Assembly (NCBI RefSeq): GCF_947632095.1
Contig: NZ_CANROA010000004.1
Coordinates: 1-64,000 of the forward strand
DNA from: an uncultured Microbacterium sp.
GTDB lineage: Bacteria > Actinomycetota > Actinomycetes > Actinomycetales > Microbacteriaceae
Length of the DNA: 64,000 bases
Direction: 5' to 3'
The notes beneath the pieces were generated by a model. That model was given only the letters and a program-made list of their open reading frames with translations. It was not told the origin of the DNA and did not search any database. Positions 1 through 7,142 of this stretch are shown piece after piece. Each line of letters starts with the position of its first letter. Position 1 is the stretch's first letter. A program made the translations under genes and the position numbers.

Positions 1-80
1 TCGGTGTGCTCTAACCGTTGCTAATTTCCGCCAAAGCGTTGGGCGGTGCGTGTGCGTTGAGGTGTCGCACAACCCTACGA

Positions 81-199
81 TTACGAGACGTCTCACGTGT
101 GCGACCTCGACGCCACGTGATTTCGCAAGAGTTCTCGTCTCGCAACCATGTCTCACAACTTCGTGGTGCATGCGAAGTACTAATCTTTGGTTACGAGAC
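81..199. repeat. GAGAC-core repeat array upstream of the serine recombinase gene (possible res/operator)
   Basis: TTACGAGAC occurs at 81-89 and 191-199, and its inverted variant (TTGCGAGAC on the minus strand) lies at 137-145. The unit centres are about 54-56 bp apart. Further GTCTC cores are at 90-94 and 150-154, and an 8-bp inverted repeat (GTCGCACA/TGTGCGAC) pairs 64-71 with 98-105. The last copy ends just before the ribosome binding site of the recombinase gene. Serine resolvases commonly bind multi-subsite res arrays beside their own gene, so a recombination or autoregulatory site is plausible; this is inference from position and repetition. Confidence 0.5.
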
Positions 200-213
200 A
201 CCGAGGAGGTCAA

Positions 214-795
214 ATGTCGAAACTGATCGGCTACGCGCGAGTCTCAACGCGGCAACAGTCCACAGACCGTCAAGAAGTTGACCTACTGGCCGCGGGCGTC
301 CGTCGTGACGACCTCTACGTTGATCACGGAGCATCTGGCGCTCGAGCATCGCGCCCCCGATTTGACCAAGCACTCGCTGCTCTTCAAGACGGCGACACTC
401 TCGTCATCACCACTCTCGACCGCCTGGGAAGATCCACACAGAACATGCTCGCCCTGGCCGAGCTCCTACGGGATCGCGGCGCCGGCCTACGCGTCCTGAA
501 CCTCGGCGGCGGCGACGTCGATACGGCAACTCCGATCGGCTCCATGCTCTTCACCATCATGGCTGCCCTCGCCCAAATGGAACACGAAATCAAACGAGAA
601 CGCGTGCTCGACGTTGTGAGCAAACGCCGAGAGGCGGGCCTCCCCCTCGGCGGCCGGCCCCGCCGTGTCACCGATAGCCAGATCCGTAGCGCCCTTCACC
701 TCGTGAAAAACGGGGATCCAGTCACACAGGTAGCTCGAGATCTTGGCATGTCCCGAGCCACCTTCTACCGACGAGCGCGAGAACTTGCCGACTGA
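214..795 (+). CDS. Serine recombinase (resolvase/invertase family)
   Basis: A 193-residue protein of normal length for small serine resolvases and invertases, which cut and rejoin DNA through a serine-DNA intermediate. The N-terminus carries YARVST with the nucleophile at Ser11. The DRLGRS motif and the long E-helix region around residues 105-130 follow. The C-terminus (about 148-193) is a Hin-type helix-turn-helix with GRPRR as the DNA-contacting arm. I chose the ATG at 214 because GGAGG lies 5-6 bases upstream; the upstream in-frame ATG at 187 has no such site and would add nine residues that do not fit the family. The gene stands alone beside a repeat array and could be a resolvase from a transposon or a mobile island. 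Confidence 0.92.
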   Translation: MSKLIGYARVSTRQQSTDRQEVDLLAAGVRRDDLYVDHGASGARASRPRFDQALAALQDGDTLVITTLDRLGRSTQNMLALAELLRDRGAGLRVLNLGGGDVDTATPIGSMLFTIMAALAQMEHEIKRERVLDVVSKRREAGLPLGGRPRRVTDSQIRSALHLVKNGDPVTQVARDLGMSRATFYRRARELAD

Positions 796-879
796 TCTAT
801 CTGTCACAACCGAAAGCGACATGCGCGATGAATCGGAACCCCCAGCCTGCGGCGTCGGTGCTCTCAGCGCGTCAAAAAA

Positions 880-924
880 CAGCCCGGGCATGCCCCTTCT
901 CAGGAAGAGGGCATGCCCGGGCTG
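880..924 (-). terminator. Rho-independent terminator of the nuclease/SUKH pair
   Basis: A perfect 16-bp GC-rich stem pairs 880-895 with 909-924 around a 13-base loop. On the minus strand it is followed by a run of T (A-run at 874-879 on the plus strand). It lies 17 bases past the stop of the SUKH gene. Confidence 0.85.
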
Positions 925-940
925 GGCAGGCGAGATCTCG

Positions 941-1531
941 TTAGCCCCCAGGCGGGCCCAGTAGTACGAGCTGCTCTTCAGACAAGAGCGAGTTGTGCTG
1001 CTTGAGCCAGCCCTCGGTATCGACGTACCACGCGCCCGTTTCGACGGCTGTGATCCACAGTTCAATTCGCTCAGTGACAGTAATCCACGGAATCGTGAAG
1101 ATCCCTTCGCCCCACACAGTGCGCAACGTTGGCGAGTCAGGCGCATCAGGGTCGGTCGAGTCGATCAGGAACGGATCCTGCATGGTCGAGCAAAGCATGA
1201 CGAGGTTCATTTCGTCGAACTCGATCTGCTCAAGCTCCGCCGCCGCATCGGCAGCTCCCTTCCCAGACCGAATCGCCCCGGGAAGGGGAGGAAAGCTGCC
1301 ATAGGGCACAATCGTTGACGCCTGCGAGGTGCGCTGGCCGCTCGGGACCGACGTTCCACCACGCCACGCCCATACCGCACGAACGTCTTGCGAGAACCGG
1401 AACCCTGCTTCCGCTTCGATGGCGTCGAGCTCTTGCGGGGTGAGCCCGTCAGCGAAATCGTTCCGGAATCCAATGCGGTCAAGTTCAGCTTCGTAGCGCC
1501 GCAGCGCGTCGGTCACACTCGCAAACGTCAT
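941..1531 (-). CDS. SUKH (SMI1/KNR4-like) family protein, probable immunity protein
   Basis: A 196-residue cytoplasmic protein without signal peptide or membrane segment. The pattern LTPQELDAIEAEAGF...VRAVWAWRGG near residues 30-60 resembles the SUKH superfamily start (helix, acidic loop, 'W..hnG'-like turn). SUKH proteins are frequent immunity proteins for bacterial nuclease toxins. The start codon overlaps the stop of the upstream nuclease gene by four bases (ATGA), so translation is probably coupled, and a strong terminator follows. Family assignment comes from motif recall; the immunity role is inferred from context. Confidence 0.7.
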   Translation of the reverse strand: MTFASVTDALRRYEAELDRIGFRNDFADGLTPQELDAIEAEAGFRFSQDVRAVWAWRGGTSVPSGQRTSQASTIVPYGSFPPLPGAIRSGKGAADAAAELEQIEFDEMNLVMLCSTMQDPFLIDSTDPDAPDSPTLRTVWGEGIFTIPWITVTERIELWITAVETGAWYVDTEGWLKQHNSLLSEEQLVLLGPPGG

Positions 1532-2871
1532 TGCTCAAAGTTGTTACATACGCGGAACGTCGGTACGGAGCCGGCTGCCGCTGGAATCGGGATCGCAAGG
1601 AAGTCCATGGCCTGGCGGTCGCGCACCTTGCAGGCGGTGACAAAGGCACCATAGTAGGTCCCCTGCGCCATGTTCTGCAGATCGTTGATGGGTTTCAGCG
1701 ACACAGGTGGTGCCGCGAACTGACCGCCTTGCGCTGTCGCATTGAACGGGTACTCATCACACTGCTGATCCGAACCCTTTCCGATGCAACGCGGGTCGCT
1801 CGTGTACCAGTCTGTGCGATCCCGATTCTCGTAGTTCAGCGCTACCCATGCTGGGTTCGTGGCGAGGGCTTCGATGTCATGATCGGTCGCCTCAGGGACG
1901 TCGCGACCGCTGAGGAAGATCGGCTTGCTTACGCACTCGTTATACGGATCGGTTCCCAATCGCGCGGCCGCGACTTGCTTCAAACACTCGTCCACGGCGA
2001 CGGAAACTTGTTCATCCGTCAGTCCAGCGTTTCGCAGCTTCACGGACGATACGATTGCGGTCTTCCGCCAGATCGGGCCCAGCGAATCCTGATGTGCAGG
2101 TGGCGGGGTCGGAATCTGCGTCTCCGGGGCGACCGTGTTTACCCACGGCGGCGTCGCAACAACTGTCACCCCGTTGTTGATGGAGATGAAGTCCCGAGAG
2201 ATCGTTGCGATCACGGCCCGACCAGTCGGCGTCGAAGCCAGGGCGCGCAGAACACTGAGCGTCGTCGCACCCGGAGCATTCGCAGCCGCCATGCAAGCGA
2301 CGGTGTGGTTTGGAAGACTCGACGTCGACCGCGGCCCCGGTACCGTCGCCGTTGCAGCACACACCTCCAACGCCGTCACCGAACCCGCAACCAGCGCGGC
2401 AGCCAATGCCGTCTCATCGATCCCCTGGGTGATGGAGCTAATGCGCACGCCCGCGGGCTGTGGCGCCTCAATTGGCTGAGGTGACGAAGCGCCCCGAACG
2501 TTCGCAGCGAGCCCATTGAACCGGCCCGTCGTGACGTAGCTGTATTCCGTCGAGCCGCGCGCGTCCCGAAGCGTCGCACGCCATTGCTTGCCCGTCCCCT
2601 CAACCCAGATGTCAACCGAGTCATTCGCTCCGGGCGTCCATCCCCATCCACGCAGGCCTGCCACCGTGACGTTCTTAAAGTTGTCGCCGTTCATCATCCC
2701 GTACGAACTCATGGCATTCACCAGGTTTCGCATACTGAGGGACGCAGCGGAGTCATAGATTGTCGATGCCTGCGCCGCCACCGGCGACACAAGCCCGACA
2801 GAGAGAGCAACCACGACACCCACCCCGACGGCAACTCTCCGCCACGCAGCGCCGAATCGTTTCAACTTCAT
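1528..2871 (-). CDS. Secreted protein with C-terminal NucA/NucB-type DNase domain (probable toxin)
   Basis: A 447-residue protein that begins with a classic Sec signal peptide (MKLKRF, hydrophobic core, cut near VAAQA). The last 100 or so residues contain a DEYPF motif at 372-376 followed by NATAQGG and later cysteines, matching the NucA/NucB deoxyribonuclease family, whose acidic DE pair is catalytic. The N-terminal part (about 30-330) is not recognised and may serve delivery or surface attachment. The ATG at 2871 is preceded by AGGAG seven to eight bases upstream; the open frame runs farther upstream but without a leader-like start. The overlapping downstream SUKH gene suggests a contact- or diffusion-delivered antibacterial toxin. 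A nutritional nuclease is the alternative. Confidence 0.75.
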   Translation of the reverse strand: MKLKRFGAAWRRVAVGVGVVVALSVGLVSPVAAQASTIYDSAASLSMRNLVNAMSSYGMMNGDNFKNVTVAGLRGWGWTPGANDSVDIWVEGTGKQWRATLRDARGSTEYSYVTTGRFNGLAANVRGASSPQPIEAPQPAGVRISSITQGIDETALAAALVAGSVTALEVCAATATVPGPRSTSSLPNHTVACMAAANAPGATTLSVLRALASTPTGRAVIATISRDFISINNGVTVVATPPWVNTVAPETQIPTPPPAHQDSLGPIWRKTAIVSSVKLRNAGLTDEQVSVAVDECLKQVAAARLGTDPYNECVSKPIFLSGRDVPEATDHDIEALATNPAWVALNYENRDRTDWYTSDPRCIGKGSDQQCDEYPFNATAQGGQFAAPPVSLKPINDLQNMAQGTYYGAFVTACKVRDRQAMDFLAIPIPAAAGSVPTFRVCNNFEQ

Positions 2872-3082
2872 CAAAAATCTCCTTGCGAGTAGAGGTCGTC
2901 GGGAGCGTACCATCGATGTGCATATGACATATTCGACTCTGTGCAACAATCGGGACCGAGATCGCAGATTGACCACGCCGTTGCCCTCGACGGTTCGGTG
3001 GCCGTCGCCCCGCGACGAGCCTCGTCGACGGCGTTCCAGCATGTGCCGATCCAGGTTCTCCCAATAGGCGATCCTCAAACGG

Positions 3083-3616
3083 TCACTGTGCGAGACTCCT
3101 GAGGATGATCGGCACGAGTACGAGCGCGTCGCCAATCAGAACGATGAATGCAGCCACCGCAACCGCTTCTGGCAGAAGCACCCACTGTGCGCTCCTTGCG
3201 TGACCTGGGGTCCCGCACCTTCCCAACAGCGCCTTGGTTCGACGCTGGCAGCGAGAGAGCCCGTCCTTGTTCCATGCTCGGCATCGGGACAGTAGCCATC
3301 CCGCGACGGCGAGAGGGATCAGAAGCAGCACGATCGTGACCACGATGAATGCTGTGTTCACCGGAACGGCGTTGTTGCTCACCAGAGCTATCAGAATCAC
3401 CAGGGCCAAAAGGTCGGCACCGGTAATGACTCCCCCAACCGTCGCCGGCCCGTTCTGCGCACTACGATCGCGTGACGACGTGTAGACCGATTTCGGTGCA
3501 GGGTGCCGTGGCGGTGTCTGCCACGCGGGCGTCGGTCTTGGGCTGCTGGTTGCGTATGGGCATACGGTGCCGGGCCGGTGGGTTCCGACACTGCACCTCG
3601 GTGTGTACTGACACAT
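3083..3616 (-). CDS. Membrane protein of unknown function
   Basis: A 177-residue protein with a proline-rich N-terminal tail (about 55 residues) and hydrophobic segments near 62-80, 88-110 and 147-172. Between the second and third segments is a basic Cys-containing loop with the pattern C-x10-C-x9-C, which could be a small metal-binding or disulfide loop. The ATG at 3616 has AGGAG about eight bases upstream. I do not recognise a family. It lies between the nuclease toxin gene and the IS element, and shares its orientation with both. Confidence 0.6.
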   Translation of the reverse strand: MCQYTPRCSVGTHRPGTVCPYATSSPRPTPAWQTPPRHPAPKSVYTSSRDRSAQNGPATVGGVITGADLLALVILIALVSNNAVPVNTAFIVVTIVLLLIPLAVAGWLLSRCRAWNKDGLSRCQRRTKALLGRCGTPGHARSAQWVLLPEAVAVAAFIVLIGDALVLVPIILRSLAQ

Positions 3617-3716
3617 GTGGAGGTCTCCTGGATGTTCGAGGTCGCCCTACTCCTTGCTGCGGCCTTCGTCGTACTATGCGCGGCAGGTACGACATTCGAA
3701 TCATCAGGGTGTGGTG

Positions 3717-3941
3717 TTACGTGCGTCCGTCCTCGAACTCACGCGGTTCGCACGCGCCGCGCCAGATCCAGCAGCGCAGCACCTCACCACCGACTGAGCA
3801 TTCGACGCCAACGGCGTTATCCGTCCATCGCTTGATCTGGACGGGAAGTTGTACGTCGGCGTCACCGAATTGCAGCCAAGCTACGCCATCGAGGATCATC
3901 CCGTCCGGAACGATCGTCATCGGTTGTGCGTGCAGGCGCAA
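3717..3941 (-). pseudogene. 3' remnant of a gene cut by the IS3 element
   Basis: An open frame reads out of the IS left end into about 74 codons ending at 3717. The sequence (for example VAWLQFGDADVQLPVQIKRW and CWIWRGACEP) looks like real protein rather than a shadow frame. There is an internal ATG at 3920 but no ribosome binding site before it. The best reading is that the 5' part was lost through the IS element. I do not recognise the family. Confidence 0.5.
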
Positions 3942-3964
3942 TGAATCGGCCTGACTTTCGTTCC
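3942..3964. repeat. IS left terminal inverted repeat
   Basis: 23 bases that are the exact reverse complement of 5227-5249; pairing stops at the next base. Confidence 0.95.
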
Positions 3965-4890
3965 TATCGGGAGCCTTGTCCGGCAGGGGCCGGGTGGGCT
4001 GATTCCAGGCCAGCGTAATACGTGTGCTCGACCTCGACTGGGGTGCGCATGTCGAGCTCTCCGTGAAGGCGCTGGTTGTTCCACCACCACACGTATTCGA
4101 GCGTGGCGAGTTCGACTTGCTCGACCGTCCGCCAGGGGCCTCGTTGTCGGATGAGTTCGGTCTTGTAGAGGTTGTTGATCGCCTCGGCGAGGGCATTGTC
4201 GTAGCTGTCGCCGACGGTCCCGGTGGAGGGGACAGCGCCGAGTTCGACGATGCGGTCCGTGTAGACCATCGACATGTAATTCGATCCGTGGTCCGAGTGA
4301 TGCGTCAGACCGGTTAGATCACCGCCGGCGTCCCACGCAGCCATATCGAGCGCCTGCATCGGCAGGATCTCCGCCTTCAGGGTCGCCGCGACGTTCCAGC
4401 CGACGATGCGCCTGGAGTAGACATCGGTGACGAACGCGACGTAAGCGAACCCGGACCAGGTGGCGACATAGGTCACGTCGCAGACCCAGAGTCGGCGAGG
4501 ACCGTCAGCGGTGAACCGTCGATTGACGAGATCCGTCGGCCGCTGCAGCGCGGGATCGGACTTCGTTGCAAACACCCGCTTGGGCTTTCGGACTCCGCGG
4601 ACGCCGGCGAGCCGCATGAGACGTTCGGTCTGATCCCGGCCGATGACCCATCCCTGGCGTCGCATCAGCGCATGCATCTTCCTGCGCCCGTAGACGCCGT
4701 AGTTCTCCGCATGCAGCCGGGCTATCTCGGGAACCAGCAGATCATCCTGCAACCGTCTGGCGGACGGGGGCCTCTTCACCGCGGCTCGATAGCCGCGCGA
4801 GGTGAGGAATCCTCTCACTGCTGGTCGCAGGACCTGGCAGATGAGCTCGACCCCGAAACGATCCCGGTGTTCGTTGATGAACCGGATCAT
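3964..4890 (-). CDS. IS3-family transposase OrfB (DDE catalytic domain)
   Basis: A 308-residue rve-type integrase core. The catalytic residues are visible: D in WVCDVTY, D in HHSDHGSNY, and E in DNALAEA. An HTH_21-like segment (HAENYGVYGRRKMHALMRR) precedes the core. The ATG at 4890 overlaps the orfA stop (ATGA). The frame also stays open upstream through a T-rich run (TTTTTC on the minus strand, near 4920-4925), so a -1 frameshift could give the usual OrfAB fusion transposase. Confidence 0.92.
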   Translation of the reverse strand: MIRFINEHRDRFGVELICQVLRPAVRGFLTSRGYRAAVKRPPSARRLQDDLLVPEIARLHAENYGVYGRRKMHALMRRQGWVIGRDQTERLMRLAGVRGVRKPKRVFATKSDPALQRPTDLVNRRFTADGPRRLWVCDVTYVATWSGFAYVAFVTDVYSRRIVGWNVAATLKAEILPMQALDMAAWDAGGDLTGLTHHSDHGSNYMSMVYTDRIVELGAVPSTGTVGDSYDNALAEAINNLYKTELIRQRGPWRTVEQVELATLEYVWWWNNQRLHGELDMRTPVEVEHTYYAGLESAHPAPAGQGSR

Positions 4891-5201
4891 CTCGTCGAGG
4901 GGTGGTCGAGCTCCTTCGCGAAAAAGATGCTCGCAGCCTTGAGGATCTCGTTCGCCTTCCGCAGCTCCGAGACCTCCTTCTGCAGCCGCTTGATCTCCGC
5001 AGCGGCCTCGGTCGTGACCCCGGGCTTCACCCCGGCGTCGACCTCGGCCCGGCGCTGCCACAGCCGCAACGTCTCCGAACTCATCCCGAGTAGCCCGGCC
5101 ACATGGCGCACGGCGCTCATCATCGTCGGGTGGGACGGCCGTGTCTCCGCGAGCATCCGCAGCGCCCGCTCACGCATCTCCGGTGAATACTTCCTGTTCA
5201 T
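4887..5201 (-). CDS. IS3-family transposase OrfA (HTH and leucine zipper)
   Basis: A 104-residue protein with an HTH_Tnp_1 domain at the N-terminus (MNRKYSPEMRERALRML, then the MSSETLRLW recognition helix). A coiled coil at about 68-90 (AAAEIKRLQKEVSELRKANE) is typical of IS3 OrfA multimerisation. It binds the inverted repeats and is normally fused to OrfB by -1 frameshifting. Length and motifs are intact. Confidence 0.92.
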   Translation of the reverse strand: MNRKYSPEMRERALRMLAETRPSHPTMMSAVRHVAGLLGMSSETLRLWQRRAEVDAGVKPGVTTEAAAEIKRLQKEVSELRKANEILKAASIFFAKELDHPSTR

Positions 5202-5226
5202 CGTCTTCCATCCTTGCTTGAAGAAC

Positions 5227-5249
5227 GGAACGAAAGTCAGGCCGATTCA
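5227..5249. repeat. IS right terminal inverted repeat
   Basis: 23 bases, exact reverse complement of 3942-3964, lying just upstream of orfA, where the IS promoter would be expected. Confidence 0.95.
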
Positions 5250-5289
5250 GCCAGCACTACTGGAAGCTCGTAAAACAGAACCTGATCTG

Positions 5290-5586
5290 ATGCCTACTGA
5301 CGACCAAATCCGCGCAACCCTCGAGAACGCACGCACGATCGAGATCCTGGCCTCCGTAGAACATACGCGGTGGGCTCACTGGCAAAAATACGTGCACGAC
5401 CAAGGTCAGCGTCAGCGCGATGGCTCGTTGCTGCTCCCAGCCGAACTAGTCGCTCGATGGGACAAGCAAATAGCCACCAGCTACCCAGATCTATCGGACG
5501 AGGAACAACAGAGCGACCAAGACCAGGTGCGTCGCTACTTACCCGCCGTCATCGAAGCGTTGACCAAAGCCAAAGACGACATCTAG
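5290..5586 (+). CDS. Small protein with EHxRWxHW motif (RyR-like fold possible), function unknown
   Basis: A 98-residue soluble, charged protein. The segment ASVEHTRWAHWQKY followed by ARWDKQIATSY and the acidic/Arg tail QVRRYLP recalls small RyR-domain-like proteins found in phages and accessory islands, where a conserved 'EH.RW..W' is followed by a 'D...V' helix. The ATG at 5290 has only a weak upstream purine stretch and sits 40 bases inside the IS right flank, so the original 5' region may have been altered. The match is from motif memory only. Confidence 0.55.
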   Translation: MPTDDQIRATLENARTIEILASVEHTRWAHWQKYVHDQGQRQRDGSLLLPAELVARWDKQIATSYPDLSDEEQQSDQDQVRRYLPAVIEALTKAKDDI

Positions 5587-5651
5587 CTCTGCGTTTTTAG
5601 CGACAGCCACCGTCGCGAATCACAGCGACCGCATGACACGCCGGTTGGAGA

Positions 5652-5714
5652 CCTGCCGAAACCGCCTGCCGAAACCCAACGCGCCGAAAGGGCCGGCTCG
5701 ACGTTTTCGGCAGG
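5652..5714. repeat. CCTGCCGAAAC direct and inverted repeat cluster
   Basis: CCTGCCGAAACC is present in tandem at 5652-5663 and 5665-5676 with a 13-bp period. An inverted copy, GTTTTCGGCAGG, lies at 5703-5714. The cluster is in the non-coding gap that closes the accessory segment. It could be an operator, a recombination arm site or a hairpin; nothing in the sequence decides between these. Confidence 0.45.
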
Positions 5715-5761
5715 GTACGAGCGTGCCGCGCTCACCTCGAGGTTTCGTCGAATGATTGCGG

Positions 5762-5941
5762 CTACGTCGTGGCGTCGTTGTTGTCACGCACGAGCTGCCG
5801 GATTCGTAGAACGATGGCCGTAGCGAGCAGCACCATTGCGGCGACGGTCAACCACAGGGTCGGCGTCAGACCTCCGAGAAGAATCAGTACCGCGACCGTC
5901 AGGGCGAATGCGCCGACGATGCACGGTAGGTTGCCAGGCAT
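5762..5941 (-). CDS. Small two-helix membrane protein
   Basis: A 59-residue protein with two hydrophobic segments (about 8-24 and 29-46) and a basic/polar tail (RIRQLVRDNN), a common layout for small actinobacterial membrane proteins. Its ATG lies inside the same CATG as the start of the divergent kinase gene, and no strong ribosome binding site is visible, so the start or the gene itself is uncertain. A longer in-frame start exists upstream but would run deep into the kinase gene. Confidence 0.4.
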   Translation of the reverse strand: MPGNLPCIVGAFALTVAVLILLGGLTPTLWLTVAAMVLLATAIVLRIRQLVRDNNDATT

Positions 5942-7142
5942 GGGCACCGATTCTGCGACCGGTATCGCGCGCCGCTTGCGGGCGGTTGATCGTGCGGTCG
6001 ATATCGGGTTCGCCATCTTGCTGGTTGTGTGCGGAATCCGATATTTCAGCAGGCATCCGCTCGAGGGCGTGGGCATCGCGGCGCTCGTGCTCGCCATCGG
6101 CGCCGGCGTGAGCTATGCGGTCGCCGTGATCGGCAAACGTGCGAGTGATGCGTCAACAGGCCTCGACGTGATCGTCTCCCGGCAGGGGCTCGGACTGCTC
6201 CTGGCTACGGGCTTCTGGCTGCCGCTCGTCGTGCTCGCACCGTCGTTCGGCTGGTGCGGGTTCGCGCTGTTCTTCGCCGTGCACCGGGTCATCCGCGGGC
6301 GCCTCGCTCTGGTGATCTCCGCCGTCATCGTCGTCGCGGTCAGTGCGGGCCTCTTCCTCATGTCGAACGGCGACGACCTCGGCCTCGTGCTCGGGCCGTT
6401 CTTCGGCGGCCTGATCCTCGCCTCCGCCTATGCGTCGCTCGACCGCGCGCTCGATGAGCAGCGGACGCTGATCGACCAGCTCGTCGAGACGAGAGCGCAG
6501 CTCGCGCGTTCGGAACGCGACGCCGGAGCCCTCGCCGAACGCGAACGCGTCGCGAGCGAACTGCACGACACCGTGGTGCAGCGCACGGCGACCGCGCTTC
6601 TCATGCTCGAATCCGACGGCCTCCGCCCCGGCGAGCAGAGCGCTGCGGTCAGCGGAGCCCGCGATGCGCTGCGCGAAGGGCTGATCGAGACGCGCCGAGT
6701 CCTGCACGGCCTGGCGGATCCGCGAACGGATGTGGTGTCGCTCACGGCGGCGCTGCGAGCGCAGTCAGCGGATGCCGGTGCGGAATTCTCCGTATCGGGC
6801 GTCGAACGCGACGTGCCCGAAAAGGTCTTGCACGCGCTCCAGCGAGTGGTGCAGGAAGCGCTCACGAATGCGAGCAAGCATGCGCGCGCAGCATCCATCC
6901 ACGTCACCCTCACCTTCTTCGACGAGGAGGTCGGCGTCGATATCGCCGACGACGGCATCGGCTTCGACGCGGACGATCGGACGAGTCGGACAGAACCTGA
7001 AGGCCCGCAATCGGGAGGCTTCGGCATCCGGGCGATGCGCTGGCGCATCGAGTCCCTGGGCGGTGCGCTGACGATCGAATCGTATGCCGGCGAAGGGGCC
7101 GTCATCGCAGCCGTCATCCCGACGACCGGAGGAGAACAATGA
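5940..7142 (+). CDS. Two-component sensor histidine kinase (NarL/DesK-type)
   Basis: A 400-residue kinase. The N-terminal half has about five or six membrane segments (residues 18-170) with short loops, so it probably senses a membrane or envelope signal. A coiled coil leads to a HisKA_3 dimerisation box, ERERVASELHDTVVQR, with phospho-acceptor His209. The HATPase_c domain has its N-box in VVQEALTNASKHARA and its G-box in DDGIGFD, followed by GGFGIRAM. The ATG at 5940 follows the start of the membrane region well; the upstream extension is not protein-like. The stop overlaps the response-regulator start (ATGA). Confidence 0.88.
   Translation: MGTDSATGIARRLRAVDRAVDIGFAILLVVCGIRYFSRHPLEGVGIAALVLAIGAGVSYAVAVIGKRASDASTGLDVIVSRQGLGLLLATGFWLPLVVLAPSFGWCGFALFFAVHRVIRGRLALVISAVIVVAVSAGLFLMSNGDDLGLVLGPFFGGLILASAYASLDRALDEQRTLIDQLVETRAQLARSERDAGALAERERVASELHDTVVQRTATALLMLESDGLRPGEQSAAVSGARDALREGLIETRRVLHGLADPRTDVVSLTAALRAQSADAGAEFSVSGVERDVPEKVLHALQRVVQEALTNASKHARAASIHVTLTFFDEEVGVDIADDGIGFDADDRTSRTEPEGPQSGGFGIRAMRWRIESLGGALTIESYAGEGAVIAAVIPTTGGEQ

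Larger units (their letters stand above)
3942..5249 (-). mobile_element. Complete IS3-family insertion sequence (1308 bp)
   Basis: The element has perfect 23-bp terminal inverted repeats starting TGAATCGGCC, encodes orfA and orfB on the minus strand in overlapping frames, and has the size of a typical IS3-family member. All parts look intact, so it may be active. The flanks (GCAA on the left, GCCA on the right) show no 3-4-bp target duplication, which points to a later deletion or rearrangement next to the element. Confidence 0.93.

Noticed and set aside
3632..3835. A short plus-strand ORF starting MFEVALLLAAAF with GGAGG upstream
   Set aside because: The GGAGGTCTCC motif is a palindrome that already serves the minus-strand membrane gene; the ORF turns Arg-rich after 30 residues and runs antisense to the gene remnant.
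3938..5253. Target-site duplication of the IS element
   Set aside because: The bases next to the ends (GCAA and GCCA) differ, so no duplication is claimed.
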